From positions 1 through 27,055 of IMG/VR virus record IMGVR_UViG_3300008117_003191: 27,055 bases of DNA, one strand, 5' to 3'. Origin of the DNA: a virus. The position numbers and the translations under genes are program-made. Below the pieces are notes generated by a model that was given only the letters and a program-made list of their open reading frames with translations, made no database searches and had not been told where the DNA came from. Shown piece by piece: positions 1 to 7,759 of this stretch (position 1 is its first letter; every line of letters starts with the position of its first letter).

Positions 1-40
1 AAATAAAATTTAGATAATAAAGTAAAAAAATGCGGTATTT

Positions 41-66
41 ATATGAGTATAACAACATACTCATAT
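41..66 (+). promoter_or_regulatory. Inverted repeat burying the start of the fibre gene
   Basis: A perfect 10-bp inverted repeat (ATATGAGTAT, 6-nt loop AACAAC, ATACTCATAT) ends on the first two bases of the ATG at 65. In mRNA it would hide the translation initiation region of the tail-fibre gene if the transcript begins upstream of it. It could instead be a dyad operator. What is seen is the repeat; a control function is inferred. Confidence 0.55.
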
Positions 67-1129
67 GAATATATTTGATCCATTTGTCTCAGGTAATCTC
101 TCCGTATCGGGTTCCGGACACATTTCAGGAAACTTAACCGTATTAGGAACGATTAACGCCACTATTAGTGGTACGACATCAGAAGCGTTAAATTCACAAA
201 AATTAAATAACCAAGAGGCTTCGTATTATGCGATAACCGGTAGTAATATTTTTAAAGCGAACCAAACAATCACAGGTTCACTTTATGTTACTGACGACAT
301 CGTAATTAACGGACAGTCATATACCTCACAAACATCAGGTACATCAGGTACATCAGGAACATCCGGTTCGTCTGGTTCTTCAGGAACTTCAGGTTCATCA
401 GGTAGCTCTGGAACATCTGGTACGTCAGGTAGTTCTGGTTCATCAGGAACATCTGGTTCATCAGGTAGTTCTGGTACATCAGGTTCATCAGGTAGTTCTG
501 GTACATCGGGTACTTCAGGTAGTTCTGGTTCGTCTGGAACATCTGGTTCATCAGGTAGTTCTGGTACATCAGGTTCGTCAGGTTCGTCTGGAACATCTGG
601 TTCATCAGGTAGTTCTGGTACATCAGGTTCGTCAGGTTCATCTGGTACAACAACAATAACTAATGCTACCGACAATAGAGTTATGACAAGTGCTGGTGGT
701 GTTACTTTGAATGGTGAAGCTAACCTTACATTTGATGGTACTACTTTATACGTTGCAGGTGCTTTAGGTGTGGGTACATCAACACCAACAACTACAGGTT
801 TAATTAGAGCAACAAATGATGTAATTGCGTACTACGGTTCTGATGAAAGATTAAAAACTAACATCCAACCTATCGCTGGTTCATTGGATATTTTATCAAA
901 AATTAATGGTTACTATTTCGATTGGGTTCCTATGGAAGGAATACACGAAAATGAGGGTCATGACATTGGAGTTGTTGCACAAGAAATCGAATCAGTTTTA
1001 CCTGAAATTGTTACAACAAGAGACAATGGATTTAAGGCGGTTAAATATGAAAAATTAGTTGCCTTATTGATTGAAACAAATAAAGAATTACTAAAGAGAA
1101 TTGAGGCTTTAGAATCTAAATTAAAATAA
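65..1129 (+). CDS. Collagen-like tail fibre with C-terminal peptidase S74 chaperone domain
   Basis: A 354-residue virion fibre or tail-spike protein. Residues 1-90 are rich in Ser, Gly and Thr and beta-prone. Residues 91-194 are an uninterrupted run of GTS and GSS triplets, a Gly-X-Y repeat without proline. Residues 195-255 are a beta-rich linker with a GVGTSTPTT segment typical of fibres. Residues 258-354 form the peptidase S74 intramolecular chaperone domain, beginning GSDERLKTNI (Ser259-Asp260 as the expected self-cleavage dyad), followed by IGVVAQEIESVLPEIV and a Leu/Glu coiled coil. In this family the chaperone trimerises the fibre and is then cleaved off. The ATG lies in a hairpin arm and a terminator follows the gene. 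The family call is firm; the receptor is unknown. Confidence 0.93.
   Translation: MNIFDPFVSGNLSVSGSGHISGNLTVLGTINATISGTTSEALNSQKLNNQEASYYAITGSNIFKANQTITGSLYVTDDIVINGQSYTSQTSGTSGTSGTSGSSGSSGTSGSSGSSGTSGTSGSSGSSGTSGSSGSSGTSGSSGSSGTSGTSGSSGSSGTSGSSGSSGTSGSSGSSGTSGSSGSSGTSGSSGSSGTTTITNATDNRVMTSAGGVTLNGEANLTFDGTTLYVAGALGVGTSTPTTTGLIRATNDVIAYYGSDERLKTNIQPIAGSLDILSKINGYYFDWVPMEGIHENEGHDIGVVAQEIESVLPEIVTTRDNGFKAVKYEKLVALLIETNKELLKRIEALESKLK
335..646 (+). repeat. In-frame tandem repeat encoding GTS/GSS triplets
   Basis: A coding minisatellite of about 312 bp. The basic 27-bp unit encodes GTS-GSS-GSS, and at three places an extra GTS lengthens the unit to 36 bp or more. Synonymous codons vary between copies (tca, tct, agt, agc for Ser; aca, acg, act for Thr), so the copies are not recent identical duplications. 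Length is always a multiple of 9 bp, keeping the frame. The repeat also opens long antisense frames, which are not genes. Confidence 0.92.
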
Positions 1130-1140
1130 TTAAATTATTG

Positions 1141-1175
1141 ATACTCACCACGTCCTAAAAAAATGTGGTGAGTAT
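1141..1175 (+). terminator. Hairpin terminator after the fibre gene
   Basis: A perfect 11-bp stem (ATACTCACCAC at 1141-1151 pairing with GTGGTGAGTAT at 1165-1175) encloses a 13-nt loop and starts 12 nt after the fibre stop codon. It is followed by TTATAAAAA rather than a clean T-run. It is the most GC-rich hairpin near the gene end and fits a factor-independent terminator, though the tail is weak. Confidence 0.7.
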
Positions 1176-1211
1176 TTATAAAAAGTCGATATCAAAATTT
1201 AAGAATTAGAA

Positions 1212-1427
1212 ATGGGTACAGTACCAGCAACAGGATCGGAAGTAAGTATGGGTAAAATTGCGGTAGTTTTAGGTATAAACGCAAATGCAACCACTCAAAC
1301 AGCATTAAATGCCAATTTAGGTGTAGGTCGTAACCGTTCATATTCAGGAGTTGCAAGTATTGCCAGTGGATCACAGACACAAGAAAGTTTAAGTTTCGGT
1401 GGTTTATCAGGTTCAGGAGCATATTAA
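1212..1427 (+). CDS. Small Gly/Ser/Ala-rich protein, possibly structural
   Basis: A 71-residue protein beginning MGTVPATGSEVSMGKIAV and ending in a Ser/Gly-rich segment (SFGGLSGSGAY). No membrane segment or catalytic motif is seen. From memory, short proteins with a GxVPxTGxxxSMG start sit beside tail-fibre genes in environmental phages, which suggests a small virion or fibre-associated protein; this is inference. It lies between the fibre terminator and the 1466 gene and has its own ATG. The opposite-strand frame here is Leu/His-rich and looks like a shadow. Confidence 0.6.
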   Translation: MGTVPATGSEVSMGKIAVVLGINANATTQTALNANLGVGRNRSYSGVASIASGSQTQESLSFGGLSGSGAY

Positions 1428-1451
1428 TTTTATTTTTTCATTAATTTTTAT

Positions 1452-1476
1452 TATATTAATACCATATGAGTATTAA
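1452..1476 (+). promoter_or_regulatory. TATATTAATAC start element with ATG in a hairpin loop
   Basis: TATATTAATACCATATGA (1452-1469) recurs with one mismatch at 21551-21568, in both cases with ATG at the same place. Here the arms TTAATAC (1456-1462) and GTATTAA (1470-1476) form a 7-bp stem whose 7-nt loop CATATGA holds the start codon. It may be a phage promoter giving a very short leader, a translation control element, or both. No -33 TTG is present at the expected distance. Confidence 0.4.
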
Positions 1477-1909
1477 GTATAAATCTAATCCCTCATTATA
1501 TGAGGGTTTATACGTTATATGGAATGGTATTGACTTTGATAAGGATAAATTAATTAAGTTCATAAAACGACTTAAATGGGTCAAATTTTGGTCTTTTATC
1601 CCAAGGTTTAAGGAAGAACACCAAATGATGGAAATTATCCTACAATCGTGTAATTATGACCGTATAAAGGGGTTATTAAACAACGATGAGAATGTGATTC
1701 GTATTTGTTTAATTGAAAAATATGCACGAATTGGAGCTTTAGATATTGCGATTCATGGAGTATATACAAGAGACACATATAGGATTATTTCTAATTTACC
1801 CAAAGAAGATTATAAGTTAGTATTAAGAAGAGTGGAGGAATTGGTAAAAATCGCACAGACAACTACTATACAGAGTGATAATATTTCAGATAACATACCA
1901 GGAATATGA
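1466..1909 (+). CDS. Protein of unknown function, translationally coupled to a glycosyltransferase
   Basis: A 147-residue protein that I do not recognise. It is soluble-looking, basic in the first half (KLIKFIKRLKWVKFW at about 28-42) and mostly helical, with a Ser/Thr/Asn-rich tail. The stop codon overlaps the next start as ATGA, so it is probably co-translated with the glycosyltransferase that follows. The start codon sits in the loop of a small hairpin. Nothing in it shows catalytic activity. Confidence 0.75.
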   Translation: MSIKYKSNPSLYEGLYVIWNGIDFDKDKLIKFIKRLKWVKFWSFIPRFKEEHQMMEIILQSCNYDRIKGLLNNDENVIRICLIEKYARIGALDIAIHGVYTRDTYRIISNLPKEDYKLVLRRVEELVKIAQTTTIQSDNISDNIPGI

Positions 1910-2541
1910 AAAAATCAATAAGAAAAAGTTCAATGTGGGATAGTAAACAAATAAAACTATCTATATTAGTACCAACAAGAGATACTGTACATTCACAATT
2001 CTCATATTGTTTAGCACAATTATATAAGACAACATCAGAACTTGGTATTGAGACATTCTTATTTTATGATTCTAGTACAATTTTATTAAACCAAAGAGAA
2101 AGATTACTAGAACAGGCTAAAAAAGTTAATTCAGATTATGTGTTATGGATTGACAGCGATATGATGTTCCCATCAACCACCGCAGTTCGTCTTTTAGAAC
2201 ACAATAAGGACATTGTTGCGTGTAATTATACTAAACGTACCAAACCACTTAAAACAGTTGCATATACCAATTTAAATGATTGGAATAGTTGGCTTCCTAT
2301 GGTGCCACAGGACGAACTTGTTAAGGTTGAAGGGGTTGGTATGGGATGTATGTTAATGAAATTAGATATCTTCGAAAAAATTCAAAAACCTTATTTTGAA
2401 TTTAGATACAAAGAAGACACCCAAGATTATTTCGGGGAAGATTTTATATTACTCGGTAAATTAAGAGAACAAGGATACGATGTTTATATCGATACTGTTT
2501 TAAGTATGGACATAAAACATTTAGGTATTTATGCCTTTTAA
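1906..2541 (+). CDS. Glycosyltransferase, GT-A fold (GT2-like)
   Basis: A 211-residue putative cytoplasmic glycosyltransferase. The N-terminal strand LSILVPTRDT (18-27) is the nucleotide-sugar fold start. YVLWIDSDMMFP contains the DxD metal and sugar-nucleotide motif (Asp83-Ser-Asp85). GVGMGCMLMK (143-152) and FGEDFILLGKLREQGY (177-191) match the acceptor-side part of phage and bacterial GT-A enzymes, with a later His205. Donor and acceptor cannot be told. It is coupled to the 1466 gene by ATGA and converges on the minus-strand glycan operon, with the two stop codons overlapping in a TTAA. It probably works with that operon. Confidence 0.85.
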   Translation: MKKSIRKSSMWDSKQIKLSILVPTRDTVHSQFSYCLAQLYKTTSELGIETFLFYDSSTILLNQRERLLEQAKKVNSDYVLWIDSDMMFPSTTAVRLLEHNKDIVACNYTKRTKPLKTVAYTNLNDWNSWLPMVPQDELVKVEGVGMGCMLMKLDIFEKIQKPYFEFRYKEDTQDYFGEDFILLGKLREQGYDVYIDTVLSMDIKHLGIYAF

Positions 2542-3641
2542 ATTTTATTTTTTATATTGATTGTAAGATTACCAATTTTGTACTGTCCAATTTCATATTG
2601 ACTTACAACTAATCTTAAAACAAGTAATAATTCCATATCCTTATTTGTCATTGGTTCAATTTCATAAACCATTACATCAACTGAGTTTACGTCCTCAAAC
2701 TTGTTTTTTAAATTATAATTCGTATTAGGTTGTTCTTTGTCGATATAGTCATTAGGTATTTCGTCTAAATCTATTTTATCAAAAAATGGTTCAACATCAA
2801 ATAAAGTTTTTTTGTTATTCGTTGTTAATCCCATAGAAAATTTTTTATAAGAGAAACTTTCTTGATTTTGATAATTTATTTGATTAAATGTGTGAATAGG
2901 AACCCCCCATTTTCTTATAAAATTTCTATTAGAAAAAAATTCAATGTCGTTACGTTTATCTTTCATCTCATCACTAAATCTGGATGTCTGCGAAACAAAA
3001 TGATATACAATTGCGGAATCACATGTTTTTAATCTATATCCTTTTAGTTTCGCACGTATTAAAAAATCATCATCTTCACAAAAACATGGAACAAAAGTAA
3101 AACCATCAAAACCATTTAAATCTTGGAATACCTTTTTGTATGCTGACATAAAGAATACTGCACCATCATATAATTTATCGTTATTGTTCCATTGTTGAAC
3201 ATAACTTTTAAAGTTGTCATCATCGAAATCATCAAATGAACTTCCTAAATCTAATAATACTTTACCAGGTCTTTGGTGTCCTTTGAAAATAGGAGGTTCA
3301 ATTGTGGTGTAAGATAAAATCATATCCTCTTCCAACAATCTATCAAATGATTCTAAAAATCCTTCACCAATTACCATATCATTATGGATCAAAACTAATT
3401 TATCTGTATCAACTAAATCAATACCTGCATTATATGTGTGTGAAAAAGATAACCTATCATCATCATGAAAGAATGATAAATTATCATCTTCTAATGATTC
3501 TAACCATTCTTTAGTCCCATCTGAAGAACCACCACTACTTATTACCAAAGGTGCTGTAGGATATACCTCACGTAATCTTTTATAACATTCTTTTGTTAAA
3601 TCTAATTTATTATAAACTGCTAATACGAAACTTATATTCAT
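2538..3641 (-). CDS. GT2-family glycosyltransferase
   Basis: A 367-residue GT2-type transferase and the last gene of the minus-strand operon. Seen: FVLAVYNKLDLTKEC (5-19) as the first fold element, ISSGGSSDGT (35-43), LVLIHNDMVI with HND at 86-88 in the DxD position, GFTFVPCFCEDDDFLIRAK (180-197) with the acidic catalytic-base region, and YHF at 213-215. This arrangement resembles rhamnosyltransferase-type GT2 enzymes. Residues from about 265 are extra, acidic and Asn-rich and do not match the catalytic domain. A 14-nt gap separates it from the upstream GT. Confidence 0.88.
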   Translation of the reverse strand: MNISFVLAVYNKLDLTKECYKRLREVYPTAPLVISSGGSSDGTKEWLESLEDDNLSFFHDDDRLSFSHTYNAGIDLVDTDKLVLIHNDMVIGEGFLESFDRLLEEDMILSYTTIEPPIFKGHQRPGKVLLDLGSSFDDFDDDNFKSYVQQWNNNDKLYDGAVFFMSAYKKVFQDLNGFDGFTFVPCFCEDDDFLIRAKLKGYRLKTCDSAIVYHFVSQTSRFSDEMKDKRNDIEFFSNRNFIRKWGVPIHTFNQINYQNQESFSYKKFSMGLTTNNKKTLFDVEPFFDKIDLDEIPNDYIDKEQPNTNYNLKNKFEDVNSVDVMVYEIEPMTNKDMELLLVLRLVVSQYEIGQYKIGNLTINIKNKI

Positions 3642-3655
3642 TTTATATTTTAATT

Positions 3656-4234
3656 TTAATTATGTACATATAATGGTTTTGGTATATATCTAACACCCTC
3701 CCTATTGAATTTTCTTAGATAATCTTCAACAAATAACGCATCTGCGGCTTCTTTTGTTATATCTAATTTCAATTGTTGTGCATTTGTTCTTTTTGTCATG
3801 AAGTTACCAATATCAATTGCACCATATCTTGGTTGAGATTTAATATAATAATATTCAAAATTTACCCAATTGTGTATCATATCACAATAAACGAAATGTA
3901 CACCTCCTTTATTTGTGATATCTAAGAAATGGTCAACAAATACTGGCATATAATAATTGTCATCACCACTCATTACAACCCAATCCTCAGTTGCATGTTC
4001 TAGACCATAATTCCTCGGAGTATGACCCCAATCCCTACCTGGATTATCTAACACACTGAATTTAATTCTATCATCATTAAAATAATCTTTTACTTTTTGA
4101 AATCCGTCGTACAAACCATCGGCAACAACATGTATTTTCCACCTATCATCTCTTTGTGAAAAAATGGAACTAATAACTGTCATTAATTGATTTGGACGGT
4201 TATATGTTGGAATTATAAATTCAATTTTACTCAT
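3656..4234 (-). CDS. Short GT2-family glycosyltransferase
   Basis: A 192-residue GT2 enzyme: IEFIIPTYNRPNQLMTVI (4-21) is the typical start, IHVVADG (34-40) the second strand, and WVVMSGDDNYYMP has GDD at 90-92 in the DxD position. DADVEDY-like acidic residues occur near the end (FVEDYLRKF, about 168-176). It is shorter than full GT2 proteins but holds the nucleotide-binding half and an acidic C-terminal motif. It overlaps the end of the epimerase gene by 8 nt, so translation is probably coupled. Substrate unknown. Confidence 0.85.
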   Translation of the reverse strand: MSKIEFIIPTYNRPNQLMTVISSIFSQRDDRWKIHVVADGLYDGFQKVKDYFNDDRIKFSVLDNPGRDWGHTPRNYGLEHATEDWVVMSGDDNYYMPVFVDHFLDITNKGGVHFVYCDMIHNWVNFEYYYIKSQPRYGAIDIGNFMTKRTNAQQLKLDITKEAADALFVEDYLRKFNREGVRYIPKPLYVHN

Positions 4235-5252
4235 GATTAATCATTTTATTTATCCATTCATATGTTTTTGTTAAACCATCAAATAAAGGTTTTGTTGGTT
4301 TCCAATTTAATTTTTGATAAATTAATTTATTGTCACTATTTCTACCTCTAACACCCATTGGACCATCAATGTTTTTTATTTTAATATTTTTATTACTGAT
4401 TTTAATAATATTTTCGGCTAAACTATTAATACTTACCATCTCTTCACTACCTATGTTTACTGGACCGTTAAAGTTTGAATCCATCAATCTTAGCACACCT
4501 TCAATACATTCGTCTATATATAAAAAAGATCTAGTTTGTAGACCATCACCCCAAACTTCAATTTCACCACCATCATTTGTTTCTGAAATTTTTCTACATA
4601 ACGCTGCGGGCGCTTTTTCTTTACCCCCACAATAAGTTCCGAAAGGACCAAATATATTATGAAATCTTGCAATTTTAACATCAAGATTGTAATTATTTCG
4701 GAATGACATGTACAATCTCTCACTAAATAATTTTTCCCAACCGTATTCTGAATCAGGATTTGCAGGATATGCTGAACTTTCTTCACAATTTGGTTTTTGA
4801 TTATCTAATTGATTATGTTCAGGATACATACAAGCGGAAGAACTATAAAATATTTTTTTAACTTTAGATTTAATACAATTATTTAATACGTTTAAATTTA
4901 TCAACGAAGAATTGTACATTATATCGGCATCATTTTCACCGGTAAAAATATAACCCGCACCACCCATATCGGCAGCCAATTGATATACCTCATCAAATAT
5001 TAATTTATCGGTAAATGGTTGAACATATAAATCATATGGTATTGGATATCCACCTCTAGCTTCTAATTTGAATATCGATTCAACAAAACGTTGGTCTCTA
5101 AGATCACCGATTACAAATTCGTCGGAAAAAGTTTCCCAATGTTCTGGATATTTTAAATCCACACCCCTAACCCAATTACCATTTTCTTTTAATTTCTTTA
5201 CTAAGTGTGAACCAATAAATCCACCCGCACCTAATACTAATATTTTTTTCAT
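4227..5252 (-). CDS. GDP-mannose 3,5-epimerase homologue (extended SDR)
   Basis: A 341-residue NAD-dependent sugar-nucleotide epimerase. The Rossmann motif GAGGFIG is at 8-14. Segments match plant and bacterial GDP-D-mannose 3,5-epimerase closely: ADMGGAGYIF (94-103), SSSACMYPE (137-145), RFHNIFGPFGT (196-206), GGKEKAPAALCRK (209-221), WGDGLQTRSFLYIDEC, VNIGSEEMVS and GVRGRNSDN. Cys141, Tyr170, Lys174 and Lys213 fall at the spacing of the known catalytic residues Cys145, Tyr174, Lys178 and Lys217 of the Arabidopsis enzyme. The expected reaction is GDP-mannose to GDP-L-galactose and/or GDP-L-gulose. It is joined to the upstream epimerase by TAATG and overlaps the downstream GT by 8 nt. The family is very likely; exact product specificity needs assay. 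Confidence 0.88.
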   Translation of the reverse strand: MKKILVLGAGGFIGSHLVKKLKENGNWVRGVDLKYPEHWETFSDEFVIGDLRDQRFVESIFKLEARGGYPIPYDLYVQPFTDKLIFDEVYQLAADMGGAGYIFTGENDADIMYNSSLINLNVLNNCIKSKVKKIFYSSSACMYPEHNQLDNQKPNCEESSAYPANPDSEYGWEKLFSERLYMSFRNNYNLDVKIARFHNIFGPFGTYCGGKEKAPAALCRKISETNDGGEIEVWGDGLQTRSFLYIDECIEGVLRLMDSNFNGPVNIGSEEMVSINSLAENIIKISNKNIKIKNIDGPMGVRGRNSDNKLIYQKLNWKPTKPLFDGLTKTYEWINKMINHE

Positions 5253-6250
5253 TACTTTTTAGTTTTCCAAAATGAATATATTCCTTTATCTAATTCATAT
5301 GAGGGCCAAACAAAACGTTCTCTTATTGGTTGTGTTTTAACCCATTCCCACATTTTAGTCAATCCTTCTTTTAAATCTGTTTTGTGTTCGAAGTCCAACA
5401 AATCAACAGACTTTTGCCAAGTCGGTATTGAATGTTTAACTTCATGTCTCCCTTCAAAATACTTTACCGTACCTCCACCAACAACTTCACGAAGTATTTC
5501 ATTTGCCTCATTAATAGAATATTCTTTTATCCCACCTAAGTTGATAATTTGCTTTGACGCTCTACTATCTTGAGAGGCCTTCCATAACGGTTCCAACGAA
5601 TCGTCAATATAACTAAAAGCTCTAGTTTGTGTACCGTCACCAAAAATTGTCATAGGTTCATTGATAGTATGTTGATACATCCATATACCTAATACATTAC
5701 GATATTTATCCCATATGTTTTGATTACGACCATAAACGTTATGTGGTCGAATGATACACCAATCAAGCCCATGATGGTCACCGGCAATCTGAATATCCAT
5801 TTCACAACCATATTTTGCCACACCGTACGGATCAATAGGTTTTTGTTGTTGAGACTCATCAAAAATACCACCATACCCAAAACCATAAACAGCTAATGTT
5901 GATGTGAAAACCAATCTTTTTATATCGTGTCTGATACATTCATTTATAATTCTCGATGTTGCAACTAAGTTATTTTGATAGTTATAACTCCTAATGAACG
6001 GCGATAAACCCTCGGCAGCGTATGCTGCGAAATGGTAAACATAATCAAAATTATGTCTTTCAAAACATTCTTGTATGTTTCCATTCACTAAATTCATTTC
6101 CCATAACTCCACTTTTGGATTTACATTTTCTTTATAACCACCACTCATATCATCGATACCAACTATATTAACATTTGGGTGATTTTCAATAATATAATCT
6201 GCTAATCTTGAACCCAATAAACCGGCGACTCCTGTAATTAAAATTTTCAT
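5252..6250 (-). CDS. NAD-dependent sugar-nucleotide epimerase/dehydratase (GalE-like extended SDR)
   Basis: A 332-residue extended short-chain dehydrogenase. GVAGLLG at 7-13 binds NAD, YHFAAYAAEG (72-81) and VFTSTLAVYG (114-123) match UDP-glucose 4-epimerase-like enzymes, and the catalytic pair is Tyr142-x3-Lys146 with Ser117/Thr118. IRPHNVYGRNQ and FGDGTQTRAFSYIDD are the sugar-binding motifs of the family. The sugar cannot be fixed from sequence; UDP-sugar 4-epimerase is the best guess. The start overlaps the methyltransferase stop as ATGA and its stop overlaps the next epimerase as TAATG, so the pair is probably made in equal amounts. Confidence 0.85.
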   Translation of the reverse strand: MKILITGVAGLLGSRLADYIIENHPNVNIVGIDDMSGGYKENVNPKVELWEMNLVNGNIQECFERHNFDYVYHFAAYAAEGLSPFIRSYNYQNNLVATSRIINECIRHDIKRLVFTSTLAVYGFGYGGIFDESQQQKPIDPYGVAKYGCEMDIQIAGDHHGLDWCIIRPHNVYGRNQNIWDKYRNVLGIWMYQHTINEPMTIFGDGTQTRAFSYIDDSLEPLWKASQDSRASKQIINLGGIKEYSINEANEILREVVGGGTVKYFEGRHEVKHSIPTWQKSVDLLDFEHKTDLKEGLTKMWEWVKTQPIRERFVWPSYELDKGIYSFWKTKK

Positions 6251-6861
6251 ACTTTGTAATAATTTTCTTTTAAATCATTTTCATTTATAAATTTTTTCTT
6301 TTTCATAATAACTTGATACCCGTTATGAACTATTTCTAAATATTTGTGATATCCATGATAAAAGGCGTCCGCACCAGTTTTTACTTGTAAATAAAGTGCT
6401 TGTTCTAAACCACCACCATAATCATCAAAAATCATATAACCATCATCTTTTAAACAATAAAAAGAATTTACAGCATCTTCTAAAACATATTTACACATGT
6501 GATTTCCATCGATATAAACAAAATCTAAAAATTGTTTAGTTTCACCGTTGTGACTAAATTTTTTGAAACTATCAGCGGACTCACCTAAAAAATAAGTTAC
6601 TTTATTTTCATACGGTTTTAGATTATTTTCAATAAAATCATTGGTATTAATATCCATTATATAATGATGTGACCCTTCTTTTTTACAAAAATTTTCTAAT
6701 ATATAGACACTTGAACCACCGTATAATGCACCAATTTCTAAACAAACTCTTGGTTCGTCACCAAAATTCGGTAAAAAATATTCCCAAGCTTCGACGTGAT
6801 TTAAAAAAAAGTATCTTTCACCTTCGGGATATTTAAAATGTTTTGGATATTGAAAACTCAT
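6247..6861 (-). CDS. Class I SAM-dependent methyltransferase (Methyltransf_24-like)
   Basis: A 204-residue methyltransferase. VCLEIGALYGGSSVYIL (39-55) is motif I, YIMD (67-70) is the acidic end of strand 2, and LDFVYIDGNHMCKYVLEDA (112-130) plus YMIFDDYGGG are typical of the Methyltransf_24 sugar and small-molecule O-methyltransferases. Inside a glycan operon, methylation of a sugar hydroxyl is a reasonable inference. It overlaps both neighbours by 4 nt (ATGA). Confidence 0.82.
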   Translation of the reverse strand: MSFQYPKHFKYPEGERYFFLNHVEAWEYFLPNFGDEPRVCLEIGALYGGSSVYILENFCKKEGSHHYIMDINTNDFIENNLKPYENKVTYFLGESADSFKKFSHNGETKQFLDFVYIDGNHMCKYVLEDAVNSFYCLKDDGYMIFDDYGGGLEQALYLQVKTGADAFYHGYHKYLEIVHNGYQVIMKKKKFINENDLKENYYKV

Positions 6862-7478
6862 AAACTATTATAAAAATTATTTTGTTTTTCTTGACGTTCA
6901 ATTGTCTTATGGTGTTGTATACAATATTCTTCATCTACAGGTAATGAAGAGAATCTCTGACCACCTAAAATTCTCTCATGTACTTTACCATACCAACTCA
7001 TACCCTTTCGATATATACGTCCCTGTGTATCGGGAAAATTTACCCAACCCTTATCATTTATTCTCCATCCCCATTTGTTAATATGTTCCTGTGTTATATT
7101 TTTAACGGTATTAATACGAGGTACAAATATTAAATCTACATTTGGATTTAGTTTTAATATTTCATGTAAATTTTTAACCATGTATTCACTAATCATTTCA
7201 TCTGCATCTAATTGATAGATATAATCACCTCTACAATATTCGTTTAATTTATTTTTCCATTCAGCAAAATTACCCTCGAATCCAAACCCTCTCCACGTCT
7301 GAACATTAGGTAATATATTAAAAGGTAATAAGAAATCCAAAATTTCAGGATTACCGTTTTTTTCGTCAAAAAGTACGACTATCTCATCTTCAATCCTTTT
7401 CTTTTCTAATAAAAAAGGAACTAACCTTTTTATTTCATCAATTTCATTACATACTGTAATTGCAAAACTTATTTTCAT
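6858..7478 (-). CDS. GT2-family glycosyltransferase (WaaE-like)
   Basis: A 206-residue GT2 enzyme. FAITVCNEIDEI (5-16) starts the fold, GNFAEWKNKLNEYCRGDYI (69-87) and LDADE (Asp91-Ala-Asp93-Glu94) give the DxD region, and GKVHERI (164-170) matches the xVHE signature of lipopolysaccharide core beta-glucosyltransferase-like (WaaE/KdtX) proteins. These transfer hexose to lipopolysaccharide or similar acceptors. The acceptor here is unknown. It overlaps the neighbours on both sides as ATGA. Confidence 0.86.
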   Translation of the reverse strand: MKISFAITVCNEIDEIKRLVPFLLEKKRIEDEIVVLFDEKNGNPEILDFLLPFNILPNVQTWRGFGFEGNFAEWKNKLNEYCRGDYIYQLDADEMISEYMVKNLHEILKLNPNVDLIFVPRINTVKNITQEHINKWGWRINDKGWVNFPDTQGRIYRKGMSWYGKVHERILGGQRFSSLPVDEEYCIQHHKTIERQEKQNNFYNSL

Positions 7479-7759
7479 AAACCGAGATTTCCGTTTGTAA
7501 TAATTGTTAAATTATTTGTGTTTGGTAAATTTACTAAATTTTCTTCATTTTCTCCTACGATTTCTTCAGATATTTCATTCATCAATCTAATAAATTCTAT
7601 GTTGTTATTTTCCACCATTTCGTTTTCTAATCTTTCACGTAAAGTCCTGATAATCATCTGTATCGCATCGGATTCAATTGTAATTCCATGAAAAAATTTA
7701 AATTCTCTAATCATTTTGTCTTTGTCTGGCAAATATTTTAAAAACTCTACCATTATCAT
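7475..7759 (-). CDS. Small protein of unknown function in the glycan operon
   Basis: Up to 94 residues, acidic and helical in the middle with an Asn/Thr-rich tail. Not recognised. As drawn it overlaps the upstream gene by 53 nt; an internal ATG at 7714 (MIREFKFFHG) would reduce the overlap to 8 nt (ATGATTAG), similar to other junctions here, and is equally likely to be the true start. The stop overlaps the GT start as ATGA. The frame is kept despite the overlaps, supporting a real gene. Confidence 0.6.
   Translation of the reverse strand: MIMVEFLKYLPDKDKMIREFKFFHGITIESDAIQMIIRTLRERLENEMVENNNIEFIRLMNEISEEIVGENEENLVNLPNTNNLTIITNGNLGL

Noticed and set aside
36-43. TATTTATA as a phage promoter box (also 1173, 25355 and 11631 on the minus strand)
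   Set aside because: An eight-base A/T word is expected several times in DNA this AT-rich, and distances to the ATG vary from 5 to 31 nt. A genome-wide enrichment test would be needed.
335-646. Possible CRISPR array
   Set aside because: Units are contiguous, 27-36 bp, in frame and encode GTS/GSS triplets; there are no unique spacers.
283-675. Long antisense frames with PDEPDVPELPDEP-type repeats
   Set aside because: They are the reverse complement of the fibre's Gly-Ser-Thr repeat, which has no stops on the other strand. The sense product is a clear fibre protein.
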